Shown here: positions 14,224 through 26,138 of the stretch, piece by piece | Layout of the letters: each line of letters begins with the position of its first letter | Position numbering within the stretch: the stretch's first letter is position 1 | Program-made: the position numbers and the translations under genes | Assembly (NCBI GenBank): GCA_008933835.1 | Contig: WBUG01000006.1 | Coordinates: forward strand, 21,690-85,689 | Direction: 5' to 3' | DNA: 64,000 bases | Source of the DNA: Bacteroidota bacterium | GTDB taxonomy: Bacteria > Bacteroidota > Ignavibacteria > UBA10030 > UBA8401 | Notes under the pieces: model-generated | The model's database searches: none | Told to the model about the DNA's origin: nothing | The model's input: only the letters and a program-made list of their open reading frames with translations

Positions 14224-14234
14224 TTTCAAAGAAC
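14224..14234 (-). promoter_or_regulatory. boxA-like antitermination site before 16S
   Basis: The minus strand reads GTTCTTTGAAA between the proximal rRNA promoter and the 16S gene, where boxA normally sits. Confidence 0.6.
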
Positions 14235-14267
14235 GAATCCGTTGAGTTGCGTTTCAAACGGGTCTCT

Positions 14268-14296
14268 AATATAGCAAGCAAAACAGCCGGAGTCAA
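14268..14296 (-). promoter_or_regulatory. rRNA promoter P2 (proximal)
   Basis: The minus strand shows TTGACT, 17 bp, TATATT, about 120 bp before the 16S 5' end. Confidence 0.85.
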
Positions 14297-14341
14297 CAAC
14301 TATTTTACTTTTTTCTCCACTTTTGTTTCAGAGGAGTTCCT

Positions 14342-14370
14342 AATATAAACTTTTTATTCCCTGTTGTCAA
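14342..14370 (-). promoter_or_regulatory. rRNA promoter P1 (distal)
   Basis: The minus strand shows TTGACA, 17 bp, TATATT, with AT-rich sequence upstream that may act as an UP element. P1 and P2 form a tandem pair 74 bp apart with the same -10 hexamer. The P1 leader would be about 190 nt. Confidence 0.85.
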
Positions 14371-14463
14371 GTTTTTTTCTCTTTTTATTATTCCACAAAT
14401 TCCTCGGTTCTCCTATGTTTTTTGTATCGGACATGACACTCCGCATTGTCCCCGTAACGCTCG

Positions 14464-14492
14464 TTGCACTCTCACCGAGGGATGGCTATATT
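14464..14492 (+). promoter_or_regulatory. Promoter of waaA-priA
   Basis: TTGCAC, 17 bp, TATATT on the plus strand, divergent from the rRNA promoters. The predicted mRNA leader is only about 14 nt, and no strong ribosome binding site precedes waaA. Confidence 0.65.
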
Positions 14493-14512
14493 GTGGCAAG
14501 CGATAGAACCGT

Positions 14513-15789
14513 ATGACCGTCACCAGAGCACTCTACTCCCTCATCATCCTTCCCCTGCTCTACCTCCTGTTCCACGTCGGAAAATTCGTCAACGCGAAGG
14601 TCCGCCGCGGCGTCGAAGGGCGGGCGGGACTCTTCACGCGCCTGCCGGAACAGGCCGCGAAGCTCACCGGCACGCAGCGGCTCTGGTTCCACGCCTCCTC
14701 CCTCGGGGAGTTCGAACAGGCGAAGCCGATCATCGCCGCCGTGAAGGAGCGCCACCCGTCCACGGAGATCATCGCCACGTTCTTCTCGCCGTCGGGCTAC
14801 GACAACTCGAAGAACTACAAGCTCGCGTCGCTCATCAGCTATCTGCCGTTCGACACCGCGGCGAACATGCAGCGCTTCGTCGACATCACCCGTCCCACCG
14901 CCGCCATCATCCTCCGCTATGACGTCTGGCCGAACATGGTGTGGACGCTGCACGACCGCAGCATCCCGGTCCTCATCGTCAACGCGACGATGACCGCGCG
15001 CTCCCCCCGACTCTCCGCGGTCGCCCGCGGGTTCCACCGCCGTCTCTACGACCTGTTCTCCGCCATCCTCACCGTCTCGGCCGCGGACGCGGCGGCGTTC
15101 GCCCTCTTCGGAACCTCAACGCCGCTCATCGCCCCCGTCGGCGACACGCGCTTCGACCAGGTGAAACGGCGGAGCGACGACGCGCGCATGAAACAGATCC
15201 TCCCTCCCGCCGTCACCGCGGGACGGAAGGTGTTCATCGTGGGACAGAGCTGGGGAGAGGACGAATCGGTGCTGCTGCCGGTGCTCTTCAAGCTGCAGAC
15301 GGAGGAACCGTCGCTCATCACCATCATCGTCCCGCACGAACCGACGGTGGAACATCTCGACGACCTGGAGAGCGCACTGGAGGGACGATGCCGGAGCATA
15401 CGCTTCTCCGAGATGGGCCGCTACGCCGGCGAACCGGTGATCCTCATCGACAGCATCGGCATCCTCGTGGCGCTCTATCAGTACGCGCACGTCGTGTACG
15501 TGGGCGGAAGCTTCCGTCAGGGTGTCCATAACGTGCTCGAACCGGCGGTGTTCGGCGCTCCGGTCCTCTTCGGTCCCCGGCACACCAACTCGCAGGAGGC
15601 GGTCGAGCTCGCACGGCTCGGCGGCGCCTTCGTGGTCACCGGCGAGCGTTCGGCGTACCGGACGCTCCGCACCCTGCTCGACGACGCACCGCAGCGCGCG
15701 AAGGCCGGCGAGACCGCCCGGACGTTCGTCGCGGCCAATTGCGGCGCCACCGACCGCTTCCTCCTCCATCTCCAGCCGCTGCTCGAGCG

Positions 15790-15793
<4 letters not shown>
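14513..15793 (+). CDS. waaA: 3-deoxy-D-manno-octulosonic acid transferase
   Basis: This 426-residue protein has an N-terminal membrane segment (LYSLIILPLLYLLFHVGKFV) and a GT-B fold. LWFHASSLGEFEQAKPII contains the conserved catalytic Glu of KdtA/WaaA. Later signatures are VGDTRFDQV, FIVGQSWGEDESVLLP and VYVGGSFRQGVHNVLEPAVFG (split here across two strands of the fold). It adds Kdo from CMP-Kdo to lipid A at the inner membrane. This marks the organism as LPS-bearing and Gram-negative. Its stop overlaps the priA start (ATGA). Confidence 0.94.
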
Positions 15794-18294
<2,501 letters not shown>

Positions 18295-18297
18295 GGC

Positions 18298-19059
18298 TTA
18301 CATCCCTCCGAGGGAGAGACCGCCGAACACCTTGATGAGGGTCCACACCACGAACACGCCGCCCACCACGCCGAACGCCTTGCCGAGCGAGACGTTCCAC
18401 ACCTTCGATAAGGCCACCGCGGTCACGTAGAGGCCCCAGAACTCGAGCACGTTCAGCGCCGCCAGGAGCTTGTGCGTGGAGTTGTTCGGGTCGAAGTCCG
18501 ACACGAAGAGGGCGCCGCTCGGCTGGGCGAAGAGGGACCCCATGCCGATGACGGTGACCATCGAGACCAGCGTGGCGACCGGCATGATGAACATGCCGAG
18601 CCCGTTCACTTCGAGCACTTTGCTGTACGACACCGTCGATTTATACGCCACCTTTCCGGCGACGAAGTACACGGTAGTGTAGGCGAAGAGCGCGAACACG
18701 ATGACCACCGCGACGCCGACCGAACCGAAGACCAGGAACATCGCCGAACCCGGCTTGGAGAACTGCATCGCCTGGTCCGCCTGCTCCTGGGTCATCTTCC
18801 CCTCCGCGATCTGCTTTTCGAACTGCTTCATCTGCTGCCCCAACATCTCGTCCTGGATGGCCGGCTGGTTGAACACGACCGCCGTGAAGATGATGGAGAC
18901 CACGATGGCGAGCACGAGCGGCAGCGCCCAGTTGGAGGTCTTCGGTTCCGTGCCGGCGACGGACTGAAAGAACTCTCCGGGTGACGATATGACGCCGATG
19001 AACTTGTCGAGCACCGACATGGAAGGCGTCTGGTCAGGGACACGGATCTCTTCGGGCAT
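18298..19059 (-). CDS. Yip1-family integral membrane protein
   Basis: This 253-residue protein has a soluble N-terminus (PSMSVLDKFIGVISSPGEFFQSV) typical of bacterial Yip1-domain (PF04893-like) proteins. About five hydrophobic segments follow, such as WALPLVLAIVVSIIFTAVVF, VGVAVVIVFALFAYTTVYFV and AFGVVGGVFVVWTLIKVFGG. A charged 35-residue loop (residues ~75-110) separates the first two. The biochemical role in bacteria is unknown. The start is set by the strong site AAAGGAGAGAATC before ATG and a near-consensus promoter. Confidence 0.75.
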   Translation of the reverse strand: MPEEIRVPDQTPSMSVLDKFIGVISSPGEFFQSVAGTEPKTSNWALPLVLAIVVSIIFTAVVFNQPAIQDEMLGQQMKQFEKQIAEGKMTQEQADQAMQFSKPGSAMFLVFGSVGVAVVIVFALFAYTTVYFVAGKVAYKSTVSYSKVLEVNGLGMFIMPVATLVSMVTVIGMGSLFAQPSGALFVSDFDPNNSTHKLLAALNVLEFWGLYVTAVALSKVWNVSLGKAFGVVGGVFVVWTLIKVFGGLSLGGM

Positions 19060-19095
19060 GATTCTCTCCTTTAGGATGGATGATGGGGCGCCGGT

Positions 19096-19124
19096 ATTGT
19101 ACTACTAAAAGACCCCAGTGTCAA
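19096..19124 (-). promoter_or_regulatory. Promoter of the Yip1-family gene
   Basis: The minus strand shows TTGACA, 17 bp, TACAAT, close to consensus, about 30 bp before the start codon. Confidence 0.8.
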
Positions 19125-19156
19125 TCCTCCCGATGCGGGCGGTCCCGGCGGGGACG

Positions 19157-19185
19157 TTGAATACCGCCCGAAAAAACCGTACATA
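19157..19185 (+). promoter_or_regulatory. Promoter of tmk
   Basis: TTGAAT, 17 bp, TACATA on the plus strand, leaving a leader of about 27 nt before the tmk ATG. Confidence 0.55.
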
Positions 19186-19218
19186 GACGACGGACCATCA
19201 CCAACAGGGACCGGCACC

Positions 19219-19845
19219 ATGTTCATCTCCTTCGAAGGCATCGACTGCTGCGGAAAAACGACGCAGGTCGCGCTCCTCATCGAGCGGCTCCAGTCTCTCG
19301 GCCACCGCGTGCTGCTGCTGCGCGAGCCCGGGGGGACGACCATTTCCGAGAAGATCCGGGAGATCCTGCTGGACAAGCGGAACCTGAAGATGACGCAGAT
19401 CTCGGAGCTGCTCCTCTTCTCCGCGAGCCGTTCCCAGCTCGTGAACGAGGTCATCAAACCGGCGCTGCAGCAGCGGAGCATCGTGATCTGCGACCGGTAC
19501 GTGGACTCGACCACCGCGTACCAGGGGTACGGCCGGGGCCTGCCGCTGGGGGCGGTGAAGACCATCAACCGGGTGGCGACGATGGACGTGATGCCGGCGC
19601 TGACCTTCTTCATCGACATCACGGTGAAGGAGATGCATGAACGGCGCCGGGCGAGCCGGCAGGAGGCGGACCGGATGGAGATGGGGACGGAGGAGTTCTT
19701 TCAGAGGGTGCGGGAGGGATACCATGCCATCGCCCAGGAGGAACCGGAGCGGTTCACGGTCATCAACGGACTGCAGACCGTCGAAGCGGTGCAGGAGGAG
19801 ATCTGGCGGAGGCTCGAAGGGCGTCTGCCGGAAAGGAACGATTAG
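19219..19845 (+). CDS. tmk: Thymidylate kinase
   Basis: This 208-residue protein has the P-loop FEGIDCCGKTTQ at the N-terminus and the DRY-type motif VICDRYVDSTTAYQGYGRGL near residues 93-112. It phosphorylates dTMP to dTDP for DNA synthesis. The P-loop has two cysteines where Gly-Ala/Ser-Gly is more common, but Lys-Thr-Thr is kept, so activity is expected. Its stop overlaps the hypE stop by four bases on the opposite strand. Confidence 0.95.
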   Translation: MFISFEGIDCCGKTTQVALLIERLQSLGHRVLLLREPGGTTISEKIREILLDKRNLKMTQISELLLFSASRSQLVNEVIKPALQQRSIVICDRYVDSTTAYQGYGRGLPLGAVKTINRVATMDVMPALTFFIDITVKEMHERRRASRQEADRMEMGTEEFFQRVREGYHAIAQEEPERFTVINGLQTVEAVQEEIWRRLEGRLPERND

Positions 19846-20900
19846 CAGATCCTCGGCAGCTGTTCGCCCGAGATCATATCCACCACCCGTTCTCCCCCGA
19901 TGGCGGTCCGGAGCACCACCACTCCCGGATGGCCCTCCGTGATGCGGCCGATGACCGCCGCATGCTTCCCCGCCGGATGCGCTCGCATCGCCGCCACCAC
20001 CTTCTCCGCGTCCTTCGCAGCGGTCACCGCCAACAGCTTCCCCTCATTCGCCACGTACAACGGATCGAAACCCAGGATCTCGCACGCCGAACGGACGACG
20101 CCGTCCACCGGCACCGCCGTCTCATCGATGACGATGCCGAGCTTCGCCGACGCGGCGAGCTCGTTGAGCGTGCTCGCCACTCCCCCGCGCGTCGGGTCCC
20201 GGAGGAACCGGAGGTCCGGTGCCGCCGTGAACATCGCCTCCACCAGTCCGTTCAGCGCCATCGTGTCCGAGCGGATCTCCGACTCGAACTCCAGTCCTTC
20301 GCGCACCGACATGATGGCCATGCCGTGGTCCGCGATGGTGCCGCTGAGGATGACCGCGTCACCGGGAGCGACGCGTTCATGTCCGATGACGCGTTCCGGC
20401 GGTACGACGCCGACGCCCGACGTGGTGATGAAGAGCCGGTCCGCTTTCCCGCGCGGCACGACCTTGGTGTCGCCGGTGACGACCGCCACGCCCGCCTTCC
20501 GTGCCGCCTCCGCCATCGATGCCACGACCGAGTCCAGTTCCGGCATCGGCAGTCCTTCTTCCAGAATGAACGACGCGGTGAGGTAGCGCGGCAGCGCTCC
20601 GCACATGGCGAGGTCGTTCACCGTGCCGTTCACCGCCAGTTCGCCGATGGTCCCGCCGGGGAAGACGATGGGGCTCACCACATATCCGTCCGTCGTCATC
20701 GCGATGCGTCCGCTCCCCATGTCGACGACCGCGCCGTCGTGGAGCCGGTCGAGGTCCGGATTGCTGAAGTGCCGTTTGAACACGCCGTCGATGAGCCGGT
20801 GGGTGAGCTTCCCTCCTCCGCCGTGGGCGAGCACGATGGTGTCGTACTCCCCGATGGGGAGCGGGCAGTTCAGGCCGTCGGCGATGGTCGGTGCGGACAT
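19842..20900 (-). CDS. hypE: [NiFe] hydrogenase maturation protein HypE
   Basis: This 352-residue PurM-like ATPase ends in the essential PRIC tail. HypF carbamoylates the last Cys, which HypE then dehydrates to the thiocyanate that supplies the CN ligands of the active-site iron. The ATP-binding signature LAHGGGGKLTHRLIDGVF lies near residue 30, and VVTGDTKVV and DPTRGGVA follow. It is the last gene of the long hyd-hox-hyp cluster, separated from hypD by about 27 bp. Confidence 0.97.
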   Translation of the reverse strand: MSAPTIADGLNCPLPIGEYDTIVLAHGGGGKLTHRLIDGVFKRHFSNPDLDRLHDGAVVDMGSGRIAMTTDGYVVSPIVFPGGTIGELAVNGTVNDLAMCGALPRYLTASFILEEGLPMPELDSVVASMAEAARKAGVAVVTGDTKVVPRGKADRLFITTSGVGVVPPERVIGHERVAPGDAVILSGTIADHGMAIMSVREGLEFESEIRSDTMALNGLVEAMFTAAPDLRFLRDPTRGGVASTLNELAASAKLGIVIDETAVPVDGVVRSACEILGFDPLYVANEGKLLAVTAAKDAEKVVAAMRAHPAGKHAAVIGRITEGHPGVVVLRTAIGGERVVDMISGEQLPRIC

Positions 20901-20927
20901 GCGTTCATGCTCCTTTCGGCGGGGCGC

Positions 20928-22025
20928 TCAGACCGCGCTCCCCTGCCGTTTGAAATTGTAGTAGGCCGCGCACGCCCCTTCGGAGGAGACCATCGGCGCG
21001 CCGAGCGGATGTTCGGGCGAGCACTGCGTTCCGAACGCGGGGCACTCGAACGGCTTCTTCATTCCCGTGAGGATGGTACCGGCGATGCAGAGGGGCGACT
21101 CCCGGACGGCGATGTCCCCCACATCGAAGAGCCGTTCGGCGTCGAAGGCGGCGAACTCCGGCCGAAGCCGGTATCCGCTCATCGGGATCTCGCCGATGCC
21201 GCGCCAGGTGCGGTGACCGACCTCGAACACGGAGAAGATCATCCGCTGCGCCGCGGCGTTCCCTTCCCGCGTCACCACACGGGCGTACTGGTTCTCCAGA
21301 TCGTGCCGTCCTTCCTCCAGCTGCGTCACGAGCATCAGGATCCCCTGCAGGATGTCGATGGGTTCGAAACCGGTGACGACGATGGGGGTGCGGTACCGTT
21401 CGACGAGCGGGAAGTACTCGTGGTATCCCATCACCGTACAGACATGTCCCGCCGCGAGGAAACCCTGCACGCGGTTGTTCTCCGCGGAGAGGAGCGCCTC
21501 GATGGCGGGGGGAACGAGGACGTGGGACGACAGGATGGAGAAGTTCGTCAATCCCTCCTTGTGCGCCTGCCAGACCGCCATGGCGTTGGCGGGAGCGGTG
21601 GTCTCGAAACCGACGGCGAAGAAGACCACGCGCCGGTCAGGATTCTTGCGCGCGATGGCGACGGCGTCCAGCGGCGAATAGACGATGCGGACATCGCCGC
21701 CGTTGGCCTTCACGTGGAGCAGGTCCGTGGTATCGCCCGGAACGCGGAGCATGTCGCCGAACGAGGTGAAGATGACCCCCGGCTGGGCGGCGATGCGGAC
21801 CGCCTTCTCGATGATCTCGAGCGGCGTGACACAGACCGGGCAGCCCGGCCCGTGCACGATGGTGAGGGACGGGGGGACGAGCCGCTCGAGACCCGACTTG
21901 ACGATGGAGTGCGTCTGTCCGCCGCAGATCTCCATGATGGTCCAGGGACGTTTCACGACGGCGTGGATGCGTTCCGACAGCCGTTTCGCGAGCGCGGGGT
22001 CGCGGTATTCGTCGAGGTACTTCAC
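20928..22025 (-). CDS. hypD: [NiFe] hydrogenase maturation protein HypD
   Basis: This 365-residue iron-sulfur protein carries the HypD signatures [27 protein letters not shown], and a C-terminal cluster region with [27 protein letters not shown]. With HypC it holds the Fe(CN)2CO unit during assembly. Its start overlaps the hypC stop by 4 bases. Confidence 0.97.
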   Translation of the reverse strand: MKYLDEYRDPALAKRLSERIHAVVKRPWTIMEICGGQTHSIVKSGLERLVPPSLTIVHGPGCPVCVTPLEIIEKAVRIAAQPGVIFTSFGDMLRVPGDTTDLLHVKANGGDVRIVYSPLDAVAIARKNPDRRVVFFAVGFETTAPANAMAVWQAHKEGLTNFSILSSHVLVPPAIEALLSAENNRVQGFLAAGHVCTVMGYHEYFPLVERYRTPIVVTGFEPIDILQGILMLVTQLEEGRHDLENQYARVVTREGNAAAQRMIFSVFEVGHRTWRGIGEIPMSGYRLRPEFAAFDAERLFDVGDIAVRESPLCIAGTILTGMKKPFECPAFGTQCSPEHPLGAPMVSSEGACAAYYNFKRQGSAV

Positions 22026-22270
22026 GCCTCACCGTCCAGTTCTTTCCGCACCTCGTCCATCTCCAGCATGCGCAGCGTCTCCTGCGCCTCCTTCTCGTCC
22101 ACGATGCTGAGCGCGAACCCGACGTGCACGAGCACGTAGTCGTTCAGCTTCGCCTCCGGCAGCATCTCGAAACAGATGGCCTTCCGGATGCCGCCGAAAT
22201 TGACCTTCCCCATCCTGGGGAAGGAACCCTCCTCGAACGATTCGATCTTTCCGGGAATCGCCAGACACAT
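22022..22270 (-). CDS. hypC: [NiFe] hydrogenase maturation chaperone HypC
   Basis: This 82-residue protein starts MCLAIPGKI. Cys2 is essential for binding the iron unit and the hydrogenase precursor. [18 protein letters not shown] is the second family signature. Only one hypC is present here for two [NiFe] large subunits. It begins 3 bp after hypF and overlaps hypD. Confidence 0.97.
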   Translation of the reverse strand: MCLAIPGKIESFEEGSFPRMGKVNFGGIRKAICFEMLPEAKLNDYVLVHVGFALSIVDEKEAQETLRMLEMDEVRKELDGEA

Positions 22271-22273
22271 GGT

Positions 22274-24559
22274 TCACCTCGCCGTTGTTCGTGTTGTAAG
22301 ATACCGATAATAGAGCTGACCTGCCGCGATGCCGCCGTCGTTCGCCGGGAGGCGCTGGTGCCAGTACGGCACGAACCCCTCCTCCCGCAGCCGGCGGATG
22401 GCGGTCTCCAGCAGGAGCACGTTCTGGAAACATCCGCCCGAGAGCACGACCTTCCGCTCTCCGGAACGGCGGGCGGCGTCCACGAGCATGTCGACGACGG
22501 TAGTATGGAACATGCGCGCGGCATCGGCGGCGGACCGGCCGGAGACGCGGCCGTTCCAGACGCCGCGGACGATGTCCGCCCAGTCGTACTGGATGCGGCC
22601 GTCACGGTCGTCCACTCCGAACGCGAACGCATCGGCCGTATTCGAACCCATCGCCGCCCATTCCACCGCCATCGCGGTCTGTCCTTCGAACGCGGCGCGC
22701 GTGCGGAGGCCGAGCAGCGCCCCGACCGCGTCGAAGAGGCGTCCCATGCTCGTCGTGCGGGGCGTGTTGATGCGTTTCACCATCATCTGCAAGAGCAGAC
22801 GCCGTTCGGACGGACCGAAATGTCCCGTGACGAACGGATGCTCTTCCGCAGCGGGTCCCAGCAGTTCGTACAGGAGTCCCGCCGCACTCCGCGCCGATTC
22901 CTTCACCGCGGCATCGCCGCCGGGAAGGGGGAATTCGCGGAGGGAACCGAAGCGCGTGAACTCACGGCCGTCGAACCGGATGAACTCTCCTCCCCAGATC
23001 GCGCCGTCCAGACCGTATCCCGTTCCGTCCCATGCCGCACCGAACACCGGTCCCTCCAGTTCGTTCTCCGCCATTGCCGAGGCGATGTGGGCGAAGTGGT
23101 GCTGCACCTCCTCTTTGGGCTGCGGAAGATTGCGGGCGAAGGAGGTGGAGGCGTAGTTCGGATGACGGTCGTGAAGGACGACGGAGGGGCGTGCATCGTA
23201 GAGCGTCACGACATCTTCGACCGTTTCCTTCAGACATTCGAGCGCCGGCAGCGTTTCGAGGTCACCGATGTGCTGGCTGACGAAGAGCATGTTCCGGTCC
23301 TGGAGCGCGACGGTGCTCTTTAAATGTCCCCCCAGCGCCAGCACCGGCTCATCGGTACTGTACGGCATGATGAGGGGCAGCGGGGCGTATCCGCGGGCAC
23401 GGCGGAGGAGCGCGGGTCTGCCGGCGGCGATCCGGACGACGGAATCGTCCACATACCGATGGATGGGACGGTCATGCACGAGGAAGAGGTCCGCGATGCC
23501 GCCGAGCGTCGTGAGCGCCTGCCGTTCGTCGGTGCACATCGGTTCGTCCGACACGTTGCCGCTCGTCGCCACGACGGGACGGCCGGCGGCGCTCATCAGC
23601 AGGTGGTGAAGCGGTGTGTACGGAAGCATGACGCCGAGGAACGGATTCCCGGGTGCGACATTCTCCGACACCGCGGTCGCCCCACCCTCCTTCTTCCGAA
23701 TCAGGAGAATGGGCGATTCGGGGGAGCGGAGAAGCCGTTCCTCGTCCTCCGAGACGATGCACACCTGCCGAACGCTCTCCATGGAGGGGAACATCACCGC
23801 GAACGGTTTCTCGTCGCGCCGTTTCCGTTCCCGCAGCGTGCGGACAGCGGTATCGTTCGCCGCGTCCGCCAGCAGCTGGAACCCGCCGAGACCTTTCATC
23901 GCGACGATGCGTCCGCCGCACACCGCACCGGCCGCTCTCTGGACCGCGTCATAGTGTGCCGCTGTCACCGTTCCGTCGGCTTCCCACAGCTCGACGTGCG
24001 GACCGCAGACAGGACAGGCGGTGGGCTGCGCGTGGAAGCGGCGGTCCGCCGGATCTCGGTATTCCCGTTCGCACTCCGGGCACATCGGAAAGCGGTCCAT
24101 GGTGGTGTTCGGACGGTCGTACGGCAGGGAGCGGATGATGGAGTAGCGCGGTCCGCAGTTGGTACAGTTGATGAAGGGGTAGCGGTAGCGGCGGTCGGCC
24201 GGATCGTTCATCTCGCGAAGACAGTCGCCGCACACGGCGATGTCCGGCAGGATGAGGACGGCGGGCCGTCCTTCGGCGTCGCTATGGCGGATGTCGAACG
24301 CGCCGTACCCGGCCGGGTCCACCCACGCCACCTCTTCGCTGACGATGCGGGAGAGGGTCGGGCGTTCCGAGCGGAGGCGGTGCAGGAAGGATTCGACGAG
24401 TGTCCGAGACGCTTCGGCCTCGATGAAGAGACCGGCGGAGGTGTTGTTGACCCAGCCGTGTACGCCGAGCTCCCGCGCGAGGCGGTAGACGAAGGGACGG
24501 AAGCCGACCCCCTGCACGACCCCGCGGAGCGCGATCTTGGCGCGGACGACGCCGTTCAC
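22274..24559 (-). CDS. hypF: Carbamoyltransferase HypF
   Basis: This 761-residue protein has the full HypF architecture. An acylphosphatase domain (~1-95, RGVVQGVGFRPFVYRLA) comes first. Two zinc fingers follow (CGDCLREMNDP...CTNCGPRYS and CPECEREYRDP...CPVCGPH). A YrdC-like domain (~200-380, IVAMKGLGGFQLLADA) and a Kae1-like domain (~400-750, HHFAHIASAMAENEL; VLSGGCFQNVLL) complete it. It makes carbamoyl adenylate from carbamoyl phosphate and transfers the group to HypE. It ends just before hypC. Confidence 0.97.
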   Translation of the reverse strand: MNGVVRAKIALRGVVQGVGFRPFVYRLARELGVHGWVNNTSAGLFIEAEASRTLVESFLHRLRSERPTLSRIVSEEVAWVDPAGYGAFDIRHSDAEGRPAVLILPDIAVCGDCLREMNDPADRRYRYPFINCTNCGPRYSIIRSLPYDRPNTTMDRFPMCPECEREYRDPADRRFHAQPTACPVCGPHVELWEADGTVTAAHYDAVQRAAGAVCGGRIVAMKGLGGFQLLADAANDTAVRTLRERKRRDEKPFAVMFPSMESVRQVCIVSEDEERLLRSPESPILLIRKKEGGATAVSENVAPGNPFLGVMLPYTPLHHLLMSAAGRPVVATSGNVSDEPMCTDERQALTTLGGIADLFLVHDRPIHRYVDDSVVRIAAGRPALLRRARGYAPLPLIMPYSTDEPVLALGGHLKSTVALQDRNMLFVSQHIGDLETLPALECLKETVEDVVTLYDARPSVVLHDRHPNYASTSFARNLPQPKEEVQHHFAHIASAMAENELEGPVFGAAWDGTGYGLDGAIWGGEFIRFDGREFTRFGSLREFPLPGGDAAVKESARSAAGLLYELLGPAAEEHPFVTGHFGPSERRLLLQMMVKRINTPRTTSMGRLFDAVGALLGLRTRAAFEGQTAMAVEWAAMGSNTADAFAFGVDDRDGRIQYDWADIVRGVWNGRVSGRSAADAARMFHTTVVDMLVDAARRSGERKVVLSGGCFQNVLLLETAIRRLREEGFVPYWHQRLPANDGGIAAGQLYYRYLTTRTTAR

Positions 24560-24589
24560 GACATCACTCCCCGCCGCGCGGTGCGGCGG

Positions 24590-25246
24590 TCAGCCCAGCG
24601 CGTCCACATGGCGCTGAAGCCAGGCGCACCACTCCGCGATCCCCTCGCCGGTGGTGCACGAGAGGCGGAAGACGGTGAGCTTCGGGTTGACGGTGAGCGC
24701 GTTCCGCGTCATGAGATCCGGATCGCAGTTCACGTACGGGACGAGGTCGATCTTGTTGATGAGGAGGACCGACGCGTTGCGGAACATGGCGGGGTACTTC
24801 AGGGGCTTGTCATCCCCTTCGGTGGTGGAGAGGACGACGATCTTATGCGCCTCGCCGAGGTCGTAGCCCGACGGGCAGACGAGGTTGCCGACGTTCTCGA
24901 TGATGAGGAGGCGGACCTCCGTCCCGTCGAACGCATCGAACGAATCGGCGACGAACTTCGCTTCAAGGTGACACATACCGTTGGTGACGACCTGCACCAC
25001 CGGTACGCCGTGCTTCGCGATGCGTTGCGCGTCCAGGTCGGTCTGCACGTCCCCTTCGATGACGGCGGCGGGGACCTTCCCCTGGAAGTGGTCCAGCGTG
25101 CGTTCGAGGATGCTCGTCTTTCCGGAGCCGGGGGAACTGACGATGTTCACCGCGAAGACCTTCCGTTCGGCGAACCGGGCGCGGTTCTTCATCGCGATCT
25201 CGTCGTTCTTCTCCAGCACTTTCCGTTCGATGGTCACGACGCTCAT
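24590..25246 (-). CDS. hypB: Hydrogenase nickel incorporation GTPase HypB
   Basis: This 218-residue GTPase has the P-loop VSSPGSGKTSILERT near residue 35 and VIEGDVQTDLDAQRI. Metal and nucleotide motifs ENVGNLVCPSGYDLGE and LLINKIDLVPYV follow. The N-terminus lacks both a His-rich stretch and the CTTCGC-like motif, so it has the minimal nickel-site form. It loads Ni into the large subunit with HypA. Confidence 0.96.
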   Translation of the reverse strand: MSVVTIERKVLEKNDEIAMKNRARFAERKVFAVNIVSSPGSGKTSILERTLDHFQGKVPAAVIEGDVQTDLDAQRIAKHGVPVVQVVTNGMCHLEAKFVADSFDAFDGTEVRLLIIENVGNLVCPSGYDLGEAHKIVVLSTTEGDDKPLKYPAMFRNASVLLINKIDLVPYVNCDPDLMTRNALTVNPKLTVFRLSCTTGEGIAEWCAWLQRHVDALG

Positions 25247-25264
25247 GGCGTTCCTTTCGTTCGT

Positions 25265-25612
25265 TCAATCATCGTTCAGTACGATCTGCTTCAGGATCAT
25301 CTCGGCCCCCTTCACCACGCTCACGTCCATCGAATCGCAGTTCGGGCAGACCATGTATCCGGCGGGACTTTCACTCTCCGTTCCGCAGGCGTGGCACGTC
25401 ACCGTGAAGGGCACGGAGTGCATCGTCATCACCGACGATGCGAGGGGGGTCCCCTGCACGATGGCTTCGTACGCGAACTGCAGCGATTCGCCGACGACGC
25501 CCGATGCGGTGCCGACCTCCATCACCACCTCCGTCACTTTCGGCAGGCGGTCATCGCCGACATGCTCCCGTACGGAGTCGATGATGTTCTGGGCGAGCGA
25601 CAGTTCGTGCAC
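25265..25612 (-). CDS. hypA: Hydrogenase nickel incorporation protein HypA
   Basis: This 115-residue protein starts MHELSLAQNIIDSV, where His2 is the Ni ligand. The zinc site is formed by the pairs CHACG and CPNC in the second half. It passes Ni to HypB and the hydrogenase. It is followed closely by hypB (18 bp). Confidence 0.97.
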   Translation of the reverse strand: MHELSLAQNIIDSVREHVGDDRLPKVTEVVMEVGTASGVVGESLQFAYEAIVQGTPLASSVMTMHSVPFTVTCHACGTESESPAGYMVCPNCDSMDVSVVKGAEMILKQIVLNDD

Positions 25613-25643
25613 GCTATTCTCTCTCCTGCAAAAAACGGACAGT

Positions 25644-26108
25644 TCATTCTTGATTCTGGAAAGCAGTGAAGCGTTCGACCGCGAAAATCACCGCTTTCTC
25701 GAGGTTTTTCGCCGCTTCCGGGGAGAGGCCTTCGGCGAACTCCCAATCATACCCCTTGATCTGCAATAAATATACCAAAGGGGCTTTTCCGTAAAGTTCC
25801 ATGCAAAGCGAAAGGAGCGCCGAAGGGGACAGGGAGTGTGTGGTGAAGGAATGAGCGGATCCGGGGAGGACAGGTTCGAACGAGAAGGATTCGACCTCCC
25901 CTTTCGAGGCATCGACGAAGACGACGATGTCGACTCCGGCCATCGCCGCAGTATGTTCGATGTTGAGCTGAAAGCGGCTATCGACGGTGATGTCGCGAAG
26001 CCCGTCCGCGACGATCCACCGTTCCATGCGCTGCGCGAACGCGTCGCCCAAACCGTCATCGCGGCGGCCGGGGTTCCCGTACGCCTGCACCAGAATGCTC
26101 TTCCGCAT
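25644..26108 (-). CDS. Hydrogenase maturation protease (HycI/HoxW family)
   Basis: This 154-residue protein has the family N-terminus ILVQAYGNPGRRDDGLGDAF, with the conserved metal-binding Asp of the R-D-D-G motif. A second acidic residue is in VDIVVFVDAS and a His in FTTHSLSP (about residue 91). These endopeptidases clip the C-terminal tail of the [NiFe] large subunit after Ni insertion. It is the only such protease here although two large subunits need processing. It lies between hoxH and hypA. Confidence 0.92.
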   Translation of the reverse strand: MRKSILVQAYGNPGRRDDGLGDAFAQRMERWIVADGLRDITVDSRFQLNIEHTAAMAGVDIVVFVDASKGEVESFSFEPVLPGSAHSFTTHSLSPSALLSLCMELYGKAPLVYLLQIKGYDWEFAEGLSPEAAKNLEKAVIFAVERFTAFQNQE

Positions 26109-26138
26109 GAGGGAACTTCCGAAATACCGCGGAGAGAG